Source of the DNA: Tannerella sp.
GTDB lineage: Bacteria > Bacteroidota > Bacteroidia > Bacteroidales > Tannerellaceae
DNA: 13,470 nt
Direction of reading: 5' to 3'
NCBI GenBank assembly: GCA_031290635.1
Contig: JAITNE010000199.1
Location: 1 to 13,470 of the forward strand
Below are positions 1 through 8,400 of the stretch, one piece after another (positions within the stretch are counted from its first letter, which is position 1; each line of letters begins with the position of its first letter). Below the pieces are notes generated by a model. The model saw only the letters and a list, made by a program, of their open reading frames with translations, was not told the DNA's origin and ran no database searches. The position numbers were made by a program, and so were the translations under genes.

Positions 1-714
1 GCGTTCCTTGCCGAAGAGCATCTTTTCGCCATGTTGGAGCAGGATAGTACGCTCGGCGCGATATTCGCGGTCGGTTATAAGCGAATGGATACCATCGTTG
101 AAGATAACGCAGTTGTCGAGCACCTCAGTAACGGAAGTGCCTTTATGTTGGGCGGCGGCAACAAACACGTCGGCCTGCGTCTGCAACTCTACGTCGAGGG
201 TACGGGCGAAGAATGTTGCGCGTGCTCCGAAAGCCAGCTCGGCAGGCTCGAAAGGGTCTTCGACAGTGCCGTAGGGCGAGCTTTTCGACACGAAACCTCT
301 ACTTGAGGTCGGCGAGTACTGCCCTTTAGTCAGTCCGTAAATCTTGTTATTGACAAGTACTATATTGATGTCGATATTGCGGCGGACGGTATGTATAAAG
401 TGATTGCCGCCGATAGCAAGGCAGTCGCCGTCACCCGTTATAAGCCATACGCTCAGGTCGGGACGAGCAGTCTTGACGCCGGTAGCTATAGCCGCTCCAC
501 GCCCATGAATAGTATGAAACCCATAAGTATTCATATAGTATGGCAGTCGGGACGAGCAACCTATACCCGAAATAACGGCCATCTGATACGGTGGGACGCC
601 TATTTTGGCCATTGCCTTGTGCAAACTGTTAAGCGTGGCATGGTCGCCGCAACCCGGGCACCAGCGCACATTCTGGTCGCTCTTATAATCTTTTGCTTCG
701 TAAGTAGTATTCAT
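1..714 (-). CDS. korB: 2-oxoglutarate:ferredoxin oxidoreductase beta subunit, 3' part off the left edge
   Basis: This is the thiamine-diphosphate subunit of a 2-oxoacid:ferredoxin oxidoreductase, which with KorA oxidatively decarboxylates a 2-oxoacid (probably 2-oxoglutarate) to the acyl-CoA and reduces ferredoxin, or runs in reverse, in the cytoplasm. The 238 codons in the window begin MNTTYEAKDYKSDQNVRWCP. They show the CPGCG cysteine motif (residues 19-23), a GIGCSSR stretch (50-56) and the ThDP/Mg motif GDGD (94-97) followed by IGGNH and VNNKIYGLTKGQYSPTS (121-137), all typical of KorB. No 4Fe-4S ferredoxin domain is present in the visible part. The ATG lies 14 nt after the korA stop, so the two genes are cotranscribed. 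The C-terminal part lies outside the window. Assignment to the family is firm; 2-oxoglutarate rather than another 2-oxoacid as substrate is inferred from similarity to the KorAB type. Confidence 0.93.
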   Translation of the reverse strand, partial: MNTTYEAKDYKSDQNVRWCPGCGDHATLNSLHKAMAKIGVPPYQMAVISGIGCSSRLPYYMNTYGFHTIHGRGAAIATGVKTARPDLSVWLITGDGDCLAIGGNHFIHTVRRNIDINIVLVNNKIYGLTKGQYSPTSSRGFVSKSSPYGTVEDPFEPAELAFGARATFFARTLDVELQTQADVFVAAAQHKGTSVTEVLDNCVIFNDGIHSLITDREYRAERTILLQHGEKMLFGKER

Positions 715-728
715 GATGATAATTTTTT

Positions 729-2579
729 TCAGATTAATTGTGTAAACTCTTCTACTATTCGGGATACTATAAATGGTTGTCCTTTGATTCGGTTGAACTT
801 AAAGGGATTGAAACCGTCGATTTTGCTGCGCAGATAGTTGGCAAACTGTCCGTTATTTTGCTCGGCTACGACTACTTTCTTATAACGTCCCAAGACCTCT
901 GCCGTGTTGCGTGGCAGGGGGCTGATAAAGCGGAAATGCGCGAGGGCGACCTTATGACCTTTAGCCTGTATCAGTTCCATCGCTTCGTGCAGGTGTCCAT
1001 ATATGCCACCCCACCCGACTATCAGCAGTTCGGCGTCGTCGGCGTCGCCTGCCACTTCGAGCAGCGGGATATTGTCGGCTATCTTGTCGATTTTCTCTTG
1101 CCGCATTATTACCATCTTCTGGTGATTGACGGGGTCGGTCGAGATAGCGCTGGTGTCATAGTCTTTTTCCAAGCCTCCGATGCGGTGAGTGAAGCCTTCA
1201 GTGCCGGGTATTGCCCAATAACGCGCTAAGGTATCCTTGTCGCGACGGTAGGGTTTCCATGGCTCCGAGCCGGTATATTTGCTGACATAATTCGGCTCTA
1301 TTGCGGGATATTCCGTTAAATCCGGTATGCGCCATGCCGATGAGCCGTTAGCGATAAAGCCGTCGGTGAGGAGGATTACGGGAGTAAGATGTTCTACTGC
1401 TATCTTGCTTGCCCAGAACGCGCTATCGAAGCAGTCGGTAGGCGTAGAGGCCGCAATAACGACTACAGGACTTTCGCCGTTACGTCCGTAGAGAGCCTGC
1501 AAGAGGTCGGTTTGCTCGCTTTTAGTAGGCAGACCGGTAGAGGGACCGCCCCGCTGCACATCTATCACCACTAACGGTAATTCTGCTATCACTGCCAAGC
1601 CGATAGCTTCGCTTTTGAGCGCTAATCCGGGGCCTGAAGTAGAAGTCGCTGCAAGACATCCGGCGAAACTTGCGCCTACTGCCGTACATACTCCTGCTAT
1701 CTCGTCTTCGGCTTGCACGGTGATAACGCCGAGATTCTTGTGCTTCGACAGTTCGTGTAAGATTTCCGAAGCGGGAGTGATGGGATAAGAGCCGAGAAAG
1801 AGCCTTAAACCTGCTTTTTCGGCAGCCGCTATCAGTCCGTAAGAGGTAGCTGTATTGCCGTTAATGTCCATATAGACGCCGGGAGTCTGCTTTGTGCTTT
1901 CGATGCGGTAAGTCGAGACTGAGGCGTGTATGTTGTGGCCATAATTATAGCCGTCTGACAGCGCCTTGATGTTAGCCTGCGCAATAACGGGTTTCTTGGC
2001 AAACTTCTTCTGAAGTGTGTCCATAGCAGTGTCGAGCGGGCGGTCGAAGAGCCAGCAGACAAGTCCGAGAGTGAACATATTCTTACAGCGCAGCGACGAC
2101 TTGTTGTCAAGCCCAAATTCCGTCAATCCGTCGCGTACCATAGTAGATATAGGAGCGGCAACGAGTTGCTGCGTCGTCAGTCCGAGTTCCTTCAGGGGGT
2201 CGTCGGTTGTGAAGAGAGCCTTTTCGAGGTCTTTCTTTGTAAACGAATCGGTGTCGATGATGATGACCGAATCGCGTTTGAGGTTATTGACGTTCACTTT
2301 TAGCGCCGCCGGATTCATTGCTACCAGCACATCGGTTTTCTCGCCGGGAGTGAAAATCTTCTTTGCTCCCAGATGCACCTGAAACCCCGAAATGCCGCTT
2401 AATGAGCCTTGCGGAGCGCGTATCTCGGCCGGATAGTCGGGGAAAGTCGATATATCGTTCCCCAAAACGGCCGACAAATTGGTGAAGATGGTGCCGGTCA
2501 ATTGCATCCCATCGCCACTATCGCCTGAAAAACGTACTACAACGTGGTCAAGCGTTTTTACTCTTGTTTGTTCTTCCAT
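729..2579 (-). CDS. korA: 2-oxoglutarate:ferredoxin oxidoreductase, fused gamma-alpha subunit
   Basis: This is the partner of KorB. The protein is 616 residues, the usual size for a KorA in which the gamma domain is fused in front of the alpha domain. The gamma part covers about residues 10-200 and has GDSGDGM at 19-25. The alpha (pyrimidine-binding) part starts near 243 and carries YPITP (265-269), the QAEDEIAG stretch and RGGPSTGLPTKSEQ (343-356), followed by LYGRNGESP, a signature of this oxidoreductase class. The ATG at 2579 was chosen over an in-frame TTG at 2588. The TTG directly abuts the aroK stop codon, and the ATG gives the expected N-terminus MEEQTRVKTLDHVVVRFSGD. The gene lies 9 nt downstream of aroK and 14 nt upstream of korB, so it is in an operon. 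In anaerobic Bacteroidales such enzymes link acyl-CoA and ferredoxin pools to amino-acid and TCA-branch metabolism. Confidence 0.93.
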   Translation of the reverse strand: MEEQTRVKTLDHVVVRFSGDSGDGMQLTGTIFTNLSAVLGNDISTFPDYPAEIRAPQGSLSGISGFQVHLGAKKIFTPGEKTDVLVAMNPAALKVNVNNLKRDSVIIIDTDSFTKKDLEKALFTTDDPLKELGLTTQQLVAAPISTMVRDGLTEFGLDNKSSLRCKNMFTLGLVCWLFDRPLDTAMDTLQKKFAKKPVIAQANIKALSDGYNYGHNIHASVSTYRIESTKQTPGVYMDINGNTATSYGLIAAAEKAGLRLFLGSYPITPASEILHELSKHKNLGVITVQAEDEIAGVCTAVGASFAGCLAATSTSGPGLALKSEAIGLAVIAELPLVVIDVQRGGPSTGLPTKSEQTDLLQALYGRNGESPVVVIAASTPTDCFDSAFWASKIAVEHLTPVILLTDGFIANGSSAWRIPDLTEYPAIEPNYVSKYTGSEPWKPYRRDKDTLARYWAIPGTEGFTHRIGGLEKDYDTSAISTDPVNHQKMVIMRQEKIDKIADNIPLLEVAGDADDAELLIVGWGGIYGHLHEAMELIQAKGHKVALAHFRFISPLPRNTAEVLGRYKKVVVAEQNNGQFANYLRSKIDGFNPFKFNRIKGQPFIVSRIVEEFTQLI

Positions 2580-2588
2580 TCTTATCAA

Positions 2589-3116
2589 TTATTTAGTTAT
2601 AAGTTCTATCAGTTTTGTTGTCAGCATGTTAACGTCCCTGTCGATGTGCATATTTTCGACGTCGAAACGTATGGCAGCCTGTTCATAAAACACTTTTCGC
2701 CGTTCAAGGTTCTCACGCACAAAGTCAGTCAACTCTTTGCCTCTGCGGTTTTGCAGAACCGGACGCACGGTCTTGCTCGCTTCTAATCGAAAAACAAGCT
2801 CTTCGATTGACACGTTAAGGTAAATGGTGATTCCGCGTTCGTTCATAAGGCTCATATTATTGTTGAAGCAGGGCAATCCGCCCCCTGTCGAAACTATAAC
2901 ATCCTCATATTCGGATATTTCACACAATACATTACGTTCGATAGCTCTGAACTTTTCTTCTCCCTCCGAAGCAAATATGTCGCGAATCAGCTTATGGTAG
3001 CGATTCTCGATGAAGCAGTCCGTATCGATGTACGCGAGGTTCAACCTCCGCGCAAGAGCCTTTCCAATCGTGCTCTTCCCTGCTCCCATATAGCCAATGA
3101 GAAATATTCGTGTCAT
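2589..3116 (-). CDS. aroK: Shikimate kinase
   Basis: This cytoplasmic enzyme phosphorylates shikimate to shikimate 3-phosphate with ATP, the fifth step of chorismate and aromatic amino-acid synthesis. The 175-residue product has the normal length for the family. It shows the Walker A loop GYMGAGKST (8-16), the DTD pair (31-33), Arg57 in the shikimate-binding region, the GGG loop (78-80), the lid arginine in VRPV (117-120) and the late adenine-binding arginine around ERRKVFY (138-144). The ATG at 3116 is preferred to an in-frame TTG at 3140, because the TTG overlaps the predicted -7 promoter element and the family starts only a few residues before the P-loop. The gene heads the aroK-korA-korB transcription unit. 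There is no obvious functional link between shikimate kinase and KorAB beyond cotranscription. Confidence 0.95.
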   Translation of the reverse strand: MTRIFLIGYMGAGKSTIGKALARRLNLAYIDTDCFIENRYHKLIRDIFASEGEEKFRAIERNVLCEISEYEDVIVSTGGGLPCFNNNMSLMNERGITIYLNVSIEELVFRLEASKTVRPVLQNRRGKELTDFVRENLERRKVFYEQAAIRFDVENMHIDRDVNMLTTKLIELITK

Positions 3117-3137
3117 TTTTTGCGTTCTATCGGACAG

Positions 3138-3170
3138 CAAAAGTATAATTTTATTTGGAATAATTACAAA
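3138..3170 (-). promoter_or_regulatory. Bacteroidetes-type promoter for aroK-korA-korB
   Basis: Read on the minus strand there is TTTG at 3170-3167, a 21-nt A/T-rich spacer and TACTTTTG at 3145-3138, matching the Bacteroidetes pattern TTTG (-33) plus TAnnTTTG (-7). Transcription would begin around 3130, leaving a leader of roughly 15 nt before the aroK ATG. This is a sequence match only. Confidence 0.6.
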
Positions 3171-3189
3171 TAATCCGAAAAAATAATTT

Positions 3190-3876
3190 TCAAATCAACT
3201 TTTCAGTGAGAATTTTTACTCCTTCGGAAGCGCCTGATTTGATTACTTCAATATCGCTTCGATAAGTATTAACTTCTTTCGGATCAATGAGATAGACAGG
3301 TTGCCCCGAGCGGACGTAATTGAGCAGACCGGCAGCCGGATAGACGTTCAGAGAAGTTCCTATAATAACAACAATATCAGCAGCTTGGACAAAGCCGGCA
3401 GCCTCTTCAATTTTAGGGACAGCCTCGCCGAACCATACAATAAAGGGTCGCAGACGGCCACCGTCGGGAGCCTTATCGCCCGTATGCAGGTCGGGATTGT
3501 CGGTCGGGATTGGATACGGCTTATTCAAGTCGTTGACCGAGCACGACTTCATCAGCTCGCCATGCAGGTGGATAACGTGCGAGCTGCCAGCACGTTCATG
3601 CAAATCATCAACATTCTGCGTTATGATATGCACCTCGAAATGCTTTTCGAGCGCTGCTATGCCCTTATGCCCTGCGTTAGGCTCGGATTTGAGCAGTTCG
3701 CGCCGGCGTTGATTATAGAAATCAAGCACTAACTGCGGATTGGCGGCAAAGCCTTCGGGCGTAGCTACGTCTTCGACACGGTAATTATTCCACAGCCCGT
3801 TTGAGTCGCGGAAGGTTGATATTCCGCTCTCGGCGCTCATTCCGGCGCCGGTTAGAAAAACTATTTTTTTCATCAT
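3190..3876 (-). CDS. cobB: Sirtuin-family NAD-dependent protein deacylase lacking zinc cysteines
   Basis: The Sir2-family enzyme removes acyl groups from protein lysines using NAD, giving nicotinamide and O-acyl-ADP-ribose, in the cytoplasm. The 228 residues contain the NAD-binding GAGMSAESGISTFR (10-23), TQNVDDLH (86-93), the catalytic histidine in HLHG (His105), and GTSLNVYPAAGL (173-184). Tyr54 and Arg57 form the YxxR pair that in SIRT5 and E. coli CobB recognises succinyl/malonyl lysine, so desuccinylase activity is plausible. The small domain has only one cysteine (Cys112), so the four-cysteine zinc site of most sirtuins is absent. Two adjacent ATGs (3876 and 3873) are possible starts. 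The gene is divergent from the FKBP pair, with a TATCTTCG element (3904-3897, minus strand) as a likely -7 box. About 70 nt and a separate promoter lie between it and aroK. Confidence 0.92.
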   Translation of the reverse strand: MMKKIVFLTGAGMSAESGISTFRDSNGLWNNYRVEDVATPEGFAANPQLVLDFYNQRRRELLKSEPNAGHKGIAALEKHFEVHIITQNVDDLHERAGSSHVIHLHGELMKSCSVNDLNKPYPIPTDNPDLHTGDKAPDGGRLRPFIVWFGEAVPKIEEAAGFVQAADIVVIIGTSLNVYPAAGLLNYVRSGQPVYLIDPKEVNTYRSDIEVIKSGASEGVKILTEKLI

Positions 3877-4006
3877 AAAGAAGCTTTAAATTGAGGCGAA
3901 GATACGAAAAAAATGCCGAACAAAAATTTTTTTGGCAAAAAAACCGACAAAAAAGTCTTCAATTAAAAATTAATTGCTACCTTTGCAGCTTGATTATAAG
4001 AAAAAT
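3877..4006. promoter_or_regulatory. Divergent promoter region between sirtuin and FKBP genes
   Basis: This 130-bp A/T-rich gap serves both directions. On the plus strand TACCTTTG at 3978-3985 is a full match to the Bacteroidetes -7 pattern, 21 nt before the first FKBP ATG; no good -33 TTTG is seen for it. On the minus strand TATCTTCG at 3904-3897 is a near match for the sirtuin gene, with a TTTG at 3924-3921 whose 16-nt spacing is shorter than usual. Between them lie A/T tracts at 3907-3913, 3922-3933, 3937-3943 and 3949-3954. Confidence 0.55.
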
Positions 4007-4591
4007 ATGAAGAAAGTAAGCTATGCATTAGGTTTAAGTATTGGAAATAACTTCCTTGCTTCGGGCATAAAAGATTTGCAGATTGATGATTTCATCAAGG
4101 GAGTTGAGGATGTACTCAACGATCGGTCGCCTGACATTTCATACGATGAGGCGAAGACGATAACCCATGATTACTTCGTAGGATTGCAGAACGAGCAAGT
4201 TCGCCTGAACAAGGAAGCTGGGGACGAGTTCTTCCGCATAAACAAGGAAAAAACCGGTGTAATAAGTCTGCCGAGCGGTCTTCAGTACGAAGTATTGAAG
4301 GCAGGCGAGGGCGCGAAGCCGAAGTCCGGCGATAAGGTGAAGTGCCACTATCACGGCACGCTTATCAACGGCGCGGTGTTCGACAGCTCGGTAGAACGCG
4401 GGCAACCGGCAGTTTTTGGAGTCTCGCAGGTTATAAGCGGATGGGTCGAAGCCCTGCAACTTATGGCGGTCGGTTCAAAGTGGAGGCTGTTCATACCGTC
4501 CGAACTTGCATACGGCGAGCGTGGAGCCGGCGAGATGATAGGTCCTGACAGCGCTCTGATTTTTGATGTGGAATTATTAGATATTGTTTAA
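4007..4591 (+). CDS. FKBP-type peptidyl-prolyl cis-trans isomerase, cytoplasmic form
   Basis: This prolyl isomerase speeds cis-trans rotation at proline bonds during protein folding. The 194-residue product has an N-terminal helical FKBP_N/dimerisation segment (about 1-80) and a C-terminal FKBP domain (about 88-193). The FKBP pocket residues are in place: Tyr115 in CHYHG, FDSS (125-128), Phe137, VISGW (142-146) with the central tryptophan, and LAYGERG (167-173). There is no signal peptide or lipobox, so it should be cytoplasmic, unlike the next gene. The ATG at 4007 was chosen because the in-frame upstream TTG at 3974 lies before the -7 promoter element (3978-3985). Twenty nt separate it from the second FKBP gene, so the two form an operon. 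Confidence 0.93.
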   Translation: MKKVSYALGLSIGNNFLASGIKDLQIDDFIKGVEDVLNDRSPDISYDEAKTITHDYFVGLQNEQVRLNKEAGDEFFRINKEKTGVISLPSGLQYEVLKAGEGAKPKSGDKVKCHYHGTLINGAVFDSSVERGQPAVFGVSQVISGWVEALQLMAVGSKWRLFIPSELAYGERGAGEMIGPDSALIFDVELLDIV

Positions 4592-4611
4592 CATAATTTA
4601 TAAGTAAAAAA

Positions 4612-5325
4612 ATGATGAAGAAAATTAGTTTATTAGCCATTGCGGCTATTTTAGTTGTAGGAATTGCATCTTGCGATTCGAAGAAGAGCGTCAGCCTCAA
4701 GTCTGAGATTGACAGCGTAAGTTATTTGATTGGTTCAAGTTACGGACACGGCTTGAAGGAAAACGTGAAAACGTTTCCCGGCGATCCTGTCAACCTTGAC
4801 GCCCTTATCAGCGGTTTCCAGCATGGAGCCGGTAGCGACGACAGCCTTTTCCTGGGCAAGAACGACCAGGAACTATCGACCTATCTGAACGCTTTTTTTG
4901 AGAAAGCTCAGTTAAAGCAGGCCGAGGATACAAAGGTAGAAAGCGAAAAGTGGTTAGCCGAGAACAAAGGCAAATCGGGAGTTATTACTACCGAGAGCGG
5001 CGTTCAGTACAAGGTTATCACTGAGGGTAAAGGCGCTAAGCCGACTGCCGAAGACACCGTTGTAGTTCACTACACCGGCAAGTCTCTCGACGGTACGGTA
5101 TTCGACAGTTCCGTTCAGCGCGGCGAGCCGGCTACATTCCCCGTTGGAGTAGTTATTCCCGGTTGGTCGGAAGCTGTTCAGCTGATGCCTTTAGGCTCGA
5201 AATACCAGATTTGGATTCCGGCGCACTTAGGCTACGGCGAGCAAGGCAATCCGCAAGCAGGTATCAAGGGTAACTCCGTGATAGAGTTTGAGGTTGAACT
5301 GCTTGAGATTAAGAAAGCGAAGTAA
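4612..5325 (+). CDS. FKBP-type peptidyl-prolyl cis-trans isomerase, lipoprotein
   Basis: This is a 237-residue envelope prolyl isomerase. The N-terminus [20 protein letters not shown] is a lipoprotein signal peptide with the lipidated cysteine at 21 (box IASC), followed by DSKKS. The mature protein has an FKBP_N helical domain (about 30-120) and an FKBP_C catalytic domain (about 125-235), in the manner of FkpA/Mip foldases. Pocket residues are retained: VHYTG (152-156), FDSS (164-167), Phe176, VIPGW (181-185) and LGYGEQG. Either of two adjacent ATGs (4612, 4615) could be the start. It follows the cytoplasmic paralogue by 20 nt, so one transcript supplies a folding helper on each side of the membrane. 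The operon ends at the hairpin just downstream. Which membrane and face carry it cannot be decided from sequence. Confidence 0.93.
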   Translation: MMKKISLLAIAAILVVGIASCDSKKSVSLKSEIDSVSYLIGSSYGHGLKENVKTFPGDPVNLDALISGFQHGAGSDDSLFLGKNDQELSTYLNAFFEKAQLKQAEDTKVESEKWLAENKGKSGVITTESGVQYKVITEGKGAKPTAEDTVVVHYTGKSLDGTVFDSSVQRGEPATFPVGVVIPGWSEAVQLMPLGSKYQIWIPAHLGYGEQGNPQAGIKGNSVIEFEVELLEIKKAK

Positions 5326-5344
5326 TTAATCTTATTATTTCAGT

Positions 5345-5383
5345 AAAAGTCGGTTGCCATAACAATGGTAGCCGACTTTTTTT
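5345..5383 (+). terminator. Rho-independent terminator of the FKBP operon
   Basis: A 15-bp stem (5346-5360 paired with 5365-5379, two positions being G-U) encloses the 4-nt loop AACA and runs into seven T residues (5377-5383). It lies 20 nt after the second FKBP stop codon. The symmetry is good for termination in the plus direction. Confidence 0.9.
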
Positions 5384-5410
5384 GTTTCTGACAAAAAAAC
5401 GTTACCTTTG
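5381..5410 (+). promoter_or_regulatory. Bacteroidetes-type promoter for the tricorn-like protease
   Basis: TTTG at 5381-5384, an 18-nt spacer and TACCTTTG at 5403-5410 match the Bacteroidetes -33/-7 pattern. The ATG follows 35 nt after the -7 box, in an A-rich leader with no Shine-Dalgarno. The -33 TTTG is built from the last bases of the T-tract of the preceding terminator. Confidence 0.7.
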
Positions 5411-5445
5411 CGGCATATAATTAAACCAAAATAAATTTAGATTCT

Positions 5446-8400
5446 ATGGGCAGAAAATTTTTTTCATACGGCTTACTGTTAGCCGGTTTAGCGATGACTA
5501 CAAGCCTCAGAGCGGAAGAAGCACGACTGCTGCGCTTCCCTGCAACTAACGGCTCTGAGATAGTTTTTACCTACGCAGGCGACCTCTACAAGGTTGCAGC
5601 TACAGGCGGCGAAGCCAAACGACTTACCTCGCACGTCGGCTACGAGATGTTTCCGCGCTTCTCGCCGGACGGCAAGACGATTGCCTTCACCGGACAATAC
5701 GACGGCAACACTGAAGTGTACAGCATTCCCTCCGACGGTGGAGAGCCGCTGCGACTTACCTACACCGCCACTAACAGCCGCGACGACCTCGGCGACCGCA
5801 TGGGTCCTAATAACATAACGATATGCTGGAAACCCGACGGCAGCGGCATCGTTTACCGAAATCGCATCAGCGGCGGCTTCACCGGACAACTGCTGATAGC
5901 CGGCAAGGAAGGCGGACTCTCGGAAGCTATAAGCTTGCCCGAAGGCGGATTCTGCTCATACTCGCCCGACGGTAAACGTCTGGCTTACAACCGCGTGATG
6001 AGGGAGTTTCGTACCTGGAAATACTATCGCGGAGGTATGGCGGACGATATCTGGATATACGACGAAAACAAAAAAACGGTCGAGAACATCACTAATAACG
6101 ATGCTCAGGACATCATTCCAATGTGGGTGGGCGACGAGATTTATTTCCTCTCGGATCGCGACCGCACGATGAACGTCTTTGTCTATAACACCAAAACCCG
6201 TGAAACTGCGAAAGTAACCAGGTTTACCGACTTTGACGTCAAGTTTCCAAGCTCTGACGGTCGACAGATAGTCTTCGAGAACGCCGGTTATATCTATAAA
6301 TTAGACCCAACGTCGAAGAAGTCCGAGAAAGTAAATATCATCCTTACTTCGGATAATATCTATGCCCGGAGCGAGATTATTGACGGAGGCAAATACGTTT
6401 CGGCGGCAAGCCTTTCGCCGGACGGCAAGCGGATTGTAGTAGCGGCTCGCGGCGAGATATTCAATCTGCCTGCGTCGGAAGGCGTTACTAAGAAAGTTAC
6501 CCGCACTCCCGGCGCTCACGAGCGTTCGGCTTCGTTTTCGCCCGACGGTAAAAATATAGCTTATATCTCGGACGAAACGGGCGAAACGGAGATCTATCTA
6601 CAGCCGGCCGAAGGGGGAGAGGCCATAGCGTTGACAAAAAACAACGACACTTATATCCGCTCAATCGATTGGAGTCCGAACAGCGAATACATCACCTTTA
6701 CCGACCGCAAAAACCGCCTTGTGCTGCTCAATGTGGCTACGAAGCAGAAGACCGTCATAGTTCAGGATGAGCTGGGAGCGCCGCGCGGGACGTCGTTCTC
6801 GCCGGACAGTAAGTGGCTGACCTATACCCGCGAGGCTAACAACGAGTTCTCAATCGTTTACATCTATAATCTGGCCGACAAGAAGGAGTATCCCGTAACC
6901 GACCGCTGGTATAATTCGAGTTCACCGGTATTCAGCACGGATGGAAAGTATCTTGTTTTCGGTTCACAGCGCGATTTCAGTCCTTCTTACGGGTCTAAGG
7001 AGTGGAATCATATCTATAATTCAGGCAACGGACTTTATCTCGCTTTATTAAAGAAAGATACGCCTTCGCCATTCATCCAAAAAGATGATGGAGCTTCAAA
7101 AGAAGATAAGAGTAAGGAAGATAAGGATAAAGAAGATAAGAGCAAGGCTGACAGCTCTTCAAAAGATGATAAGGATAAAATCAAAGAAGATAAGAACAAG
7201 TCGGAAAAAAAAGACGTCGTCATTGATACCGACGGCCTTGCGGAGCGCGTTGTCAGAGTGCCGGTCGGCGGCAATTACTTCGGCAGCCTCTACTCCGACG
7301 GCAAGAAAATCTATTACTCAAGCGGCGGCTCTGTGATGCTCTACGACCTGGAAAAAAAGAAGGAAGAAACTGTAGCCGAAGGCGCACGGATGTGGATAGA
7401 GCCGGGAGGCAAGAAAGCCGGTTTCTTCAAGGGAAGGCAGATTTACGTTACAGACATTCCTTCGGGCAAAGCCAGTCTGGACAAAGCCGTCAACCTCTCA
7501 GACATAAAAATTCAGACCGATTATACCCAGGAATGGGCGCAGATTTTCGACGAAGCATGGCGTGCTTTCCGCGACGGCTTCTACCAGGAAAACATGCACG
7601 GAGTGGACTGGAAAGCGATGAAAAAGAAGTACGCCGTCCTGCTTCCATACGTCAAGAACCGCCTCGACCTCAACTACGTTATCGGAGAGATGATAAGCGA
7701 ACTGAACTGCGGTCATGCCTACATCACGCCCGGCGAGCTGGACAGAGCCGAACGCATCAAAACCGGTCTGCTTGGCGCTCAGATTTCACGCGATAACAGC
7801 GGATTCTTCCGTATAGAAAAAATCTACCCCGGCGAAACATGGAGCGCCACCCTGCGCTCGCCGCTTGCAGAGCCGGGAATCGACGCCAAAACGGGCGATT
7901 TCATCGTCGCCATCGACGGCGTACCGACAAACGGCGTCCGCGACCTCTACTCGCTGCTCACAGGCAAAGCCGGCGTAGCTACCGAGCTGTCGCTCAACTC
8001 GACCGCCTCGCTCAAAAACGCCCGCAAGGTCGTCATCCGTCCCCTCGAAGAAGAGCACTCGCTAATCCATTATCAGTGGGTCAGGAACAATATCGACCGT
8101 GTCGAGAAGGCTTCCAACGGCAAGGTCGGCTACATTTACATCCCCGACATGAGCGCCGAAGGACTGAACGAATTTGCCCGCTACTTCTATCCCCAGTTAG
8201 ACAAGGAGGGCTTGATTATCGACGACCGCGCCAACGGTGGAGGCAACGTTTCGCCGATGATACTCGAACGCCTTGCCAGAGAGCCTTACAGGATGACGAT
8301 GTCGCGCGGCTCGTCGCACAACGGCACCGTCCCCGACGCCCTCCAGGCAGGCCCCAAAGTATGTCTTATCAACAAATACTCGGCTTCCGACGGCGACCTC

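Noticed and set aside
391..837. Plus-strand frame across the korB/korA junction
   Set aside because: Antisense to two well-conserved oxidoreductase genes; no domain seen.
2580..2588. TTG start for korA at 2588
   Set aside because: It directly abuts the aroK stop codon; the ATG at 2579 gives the normal N-terminus.
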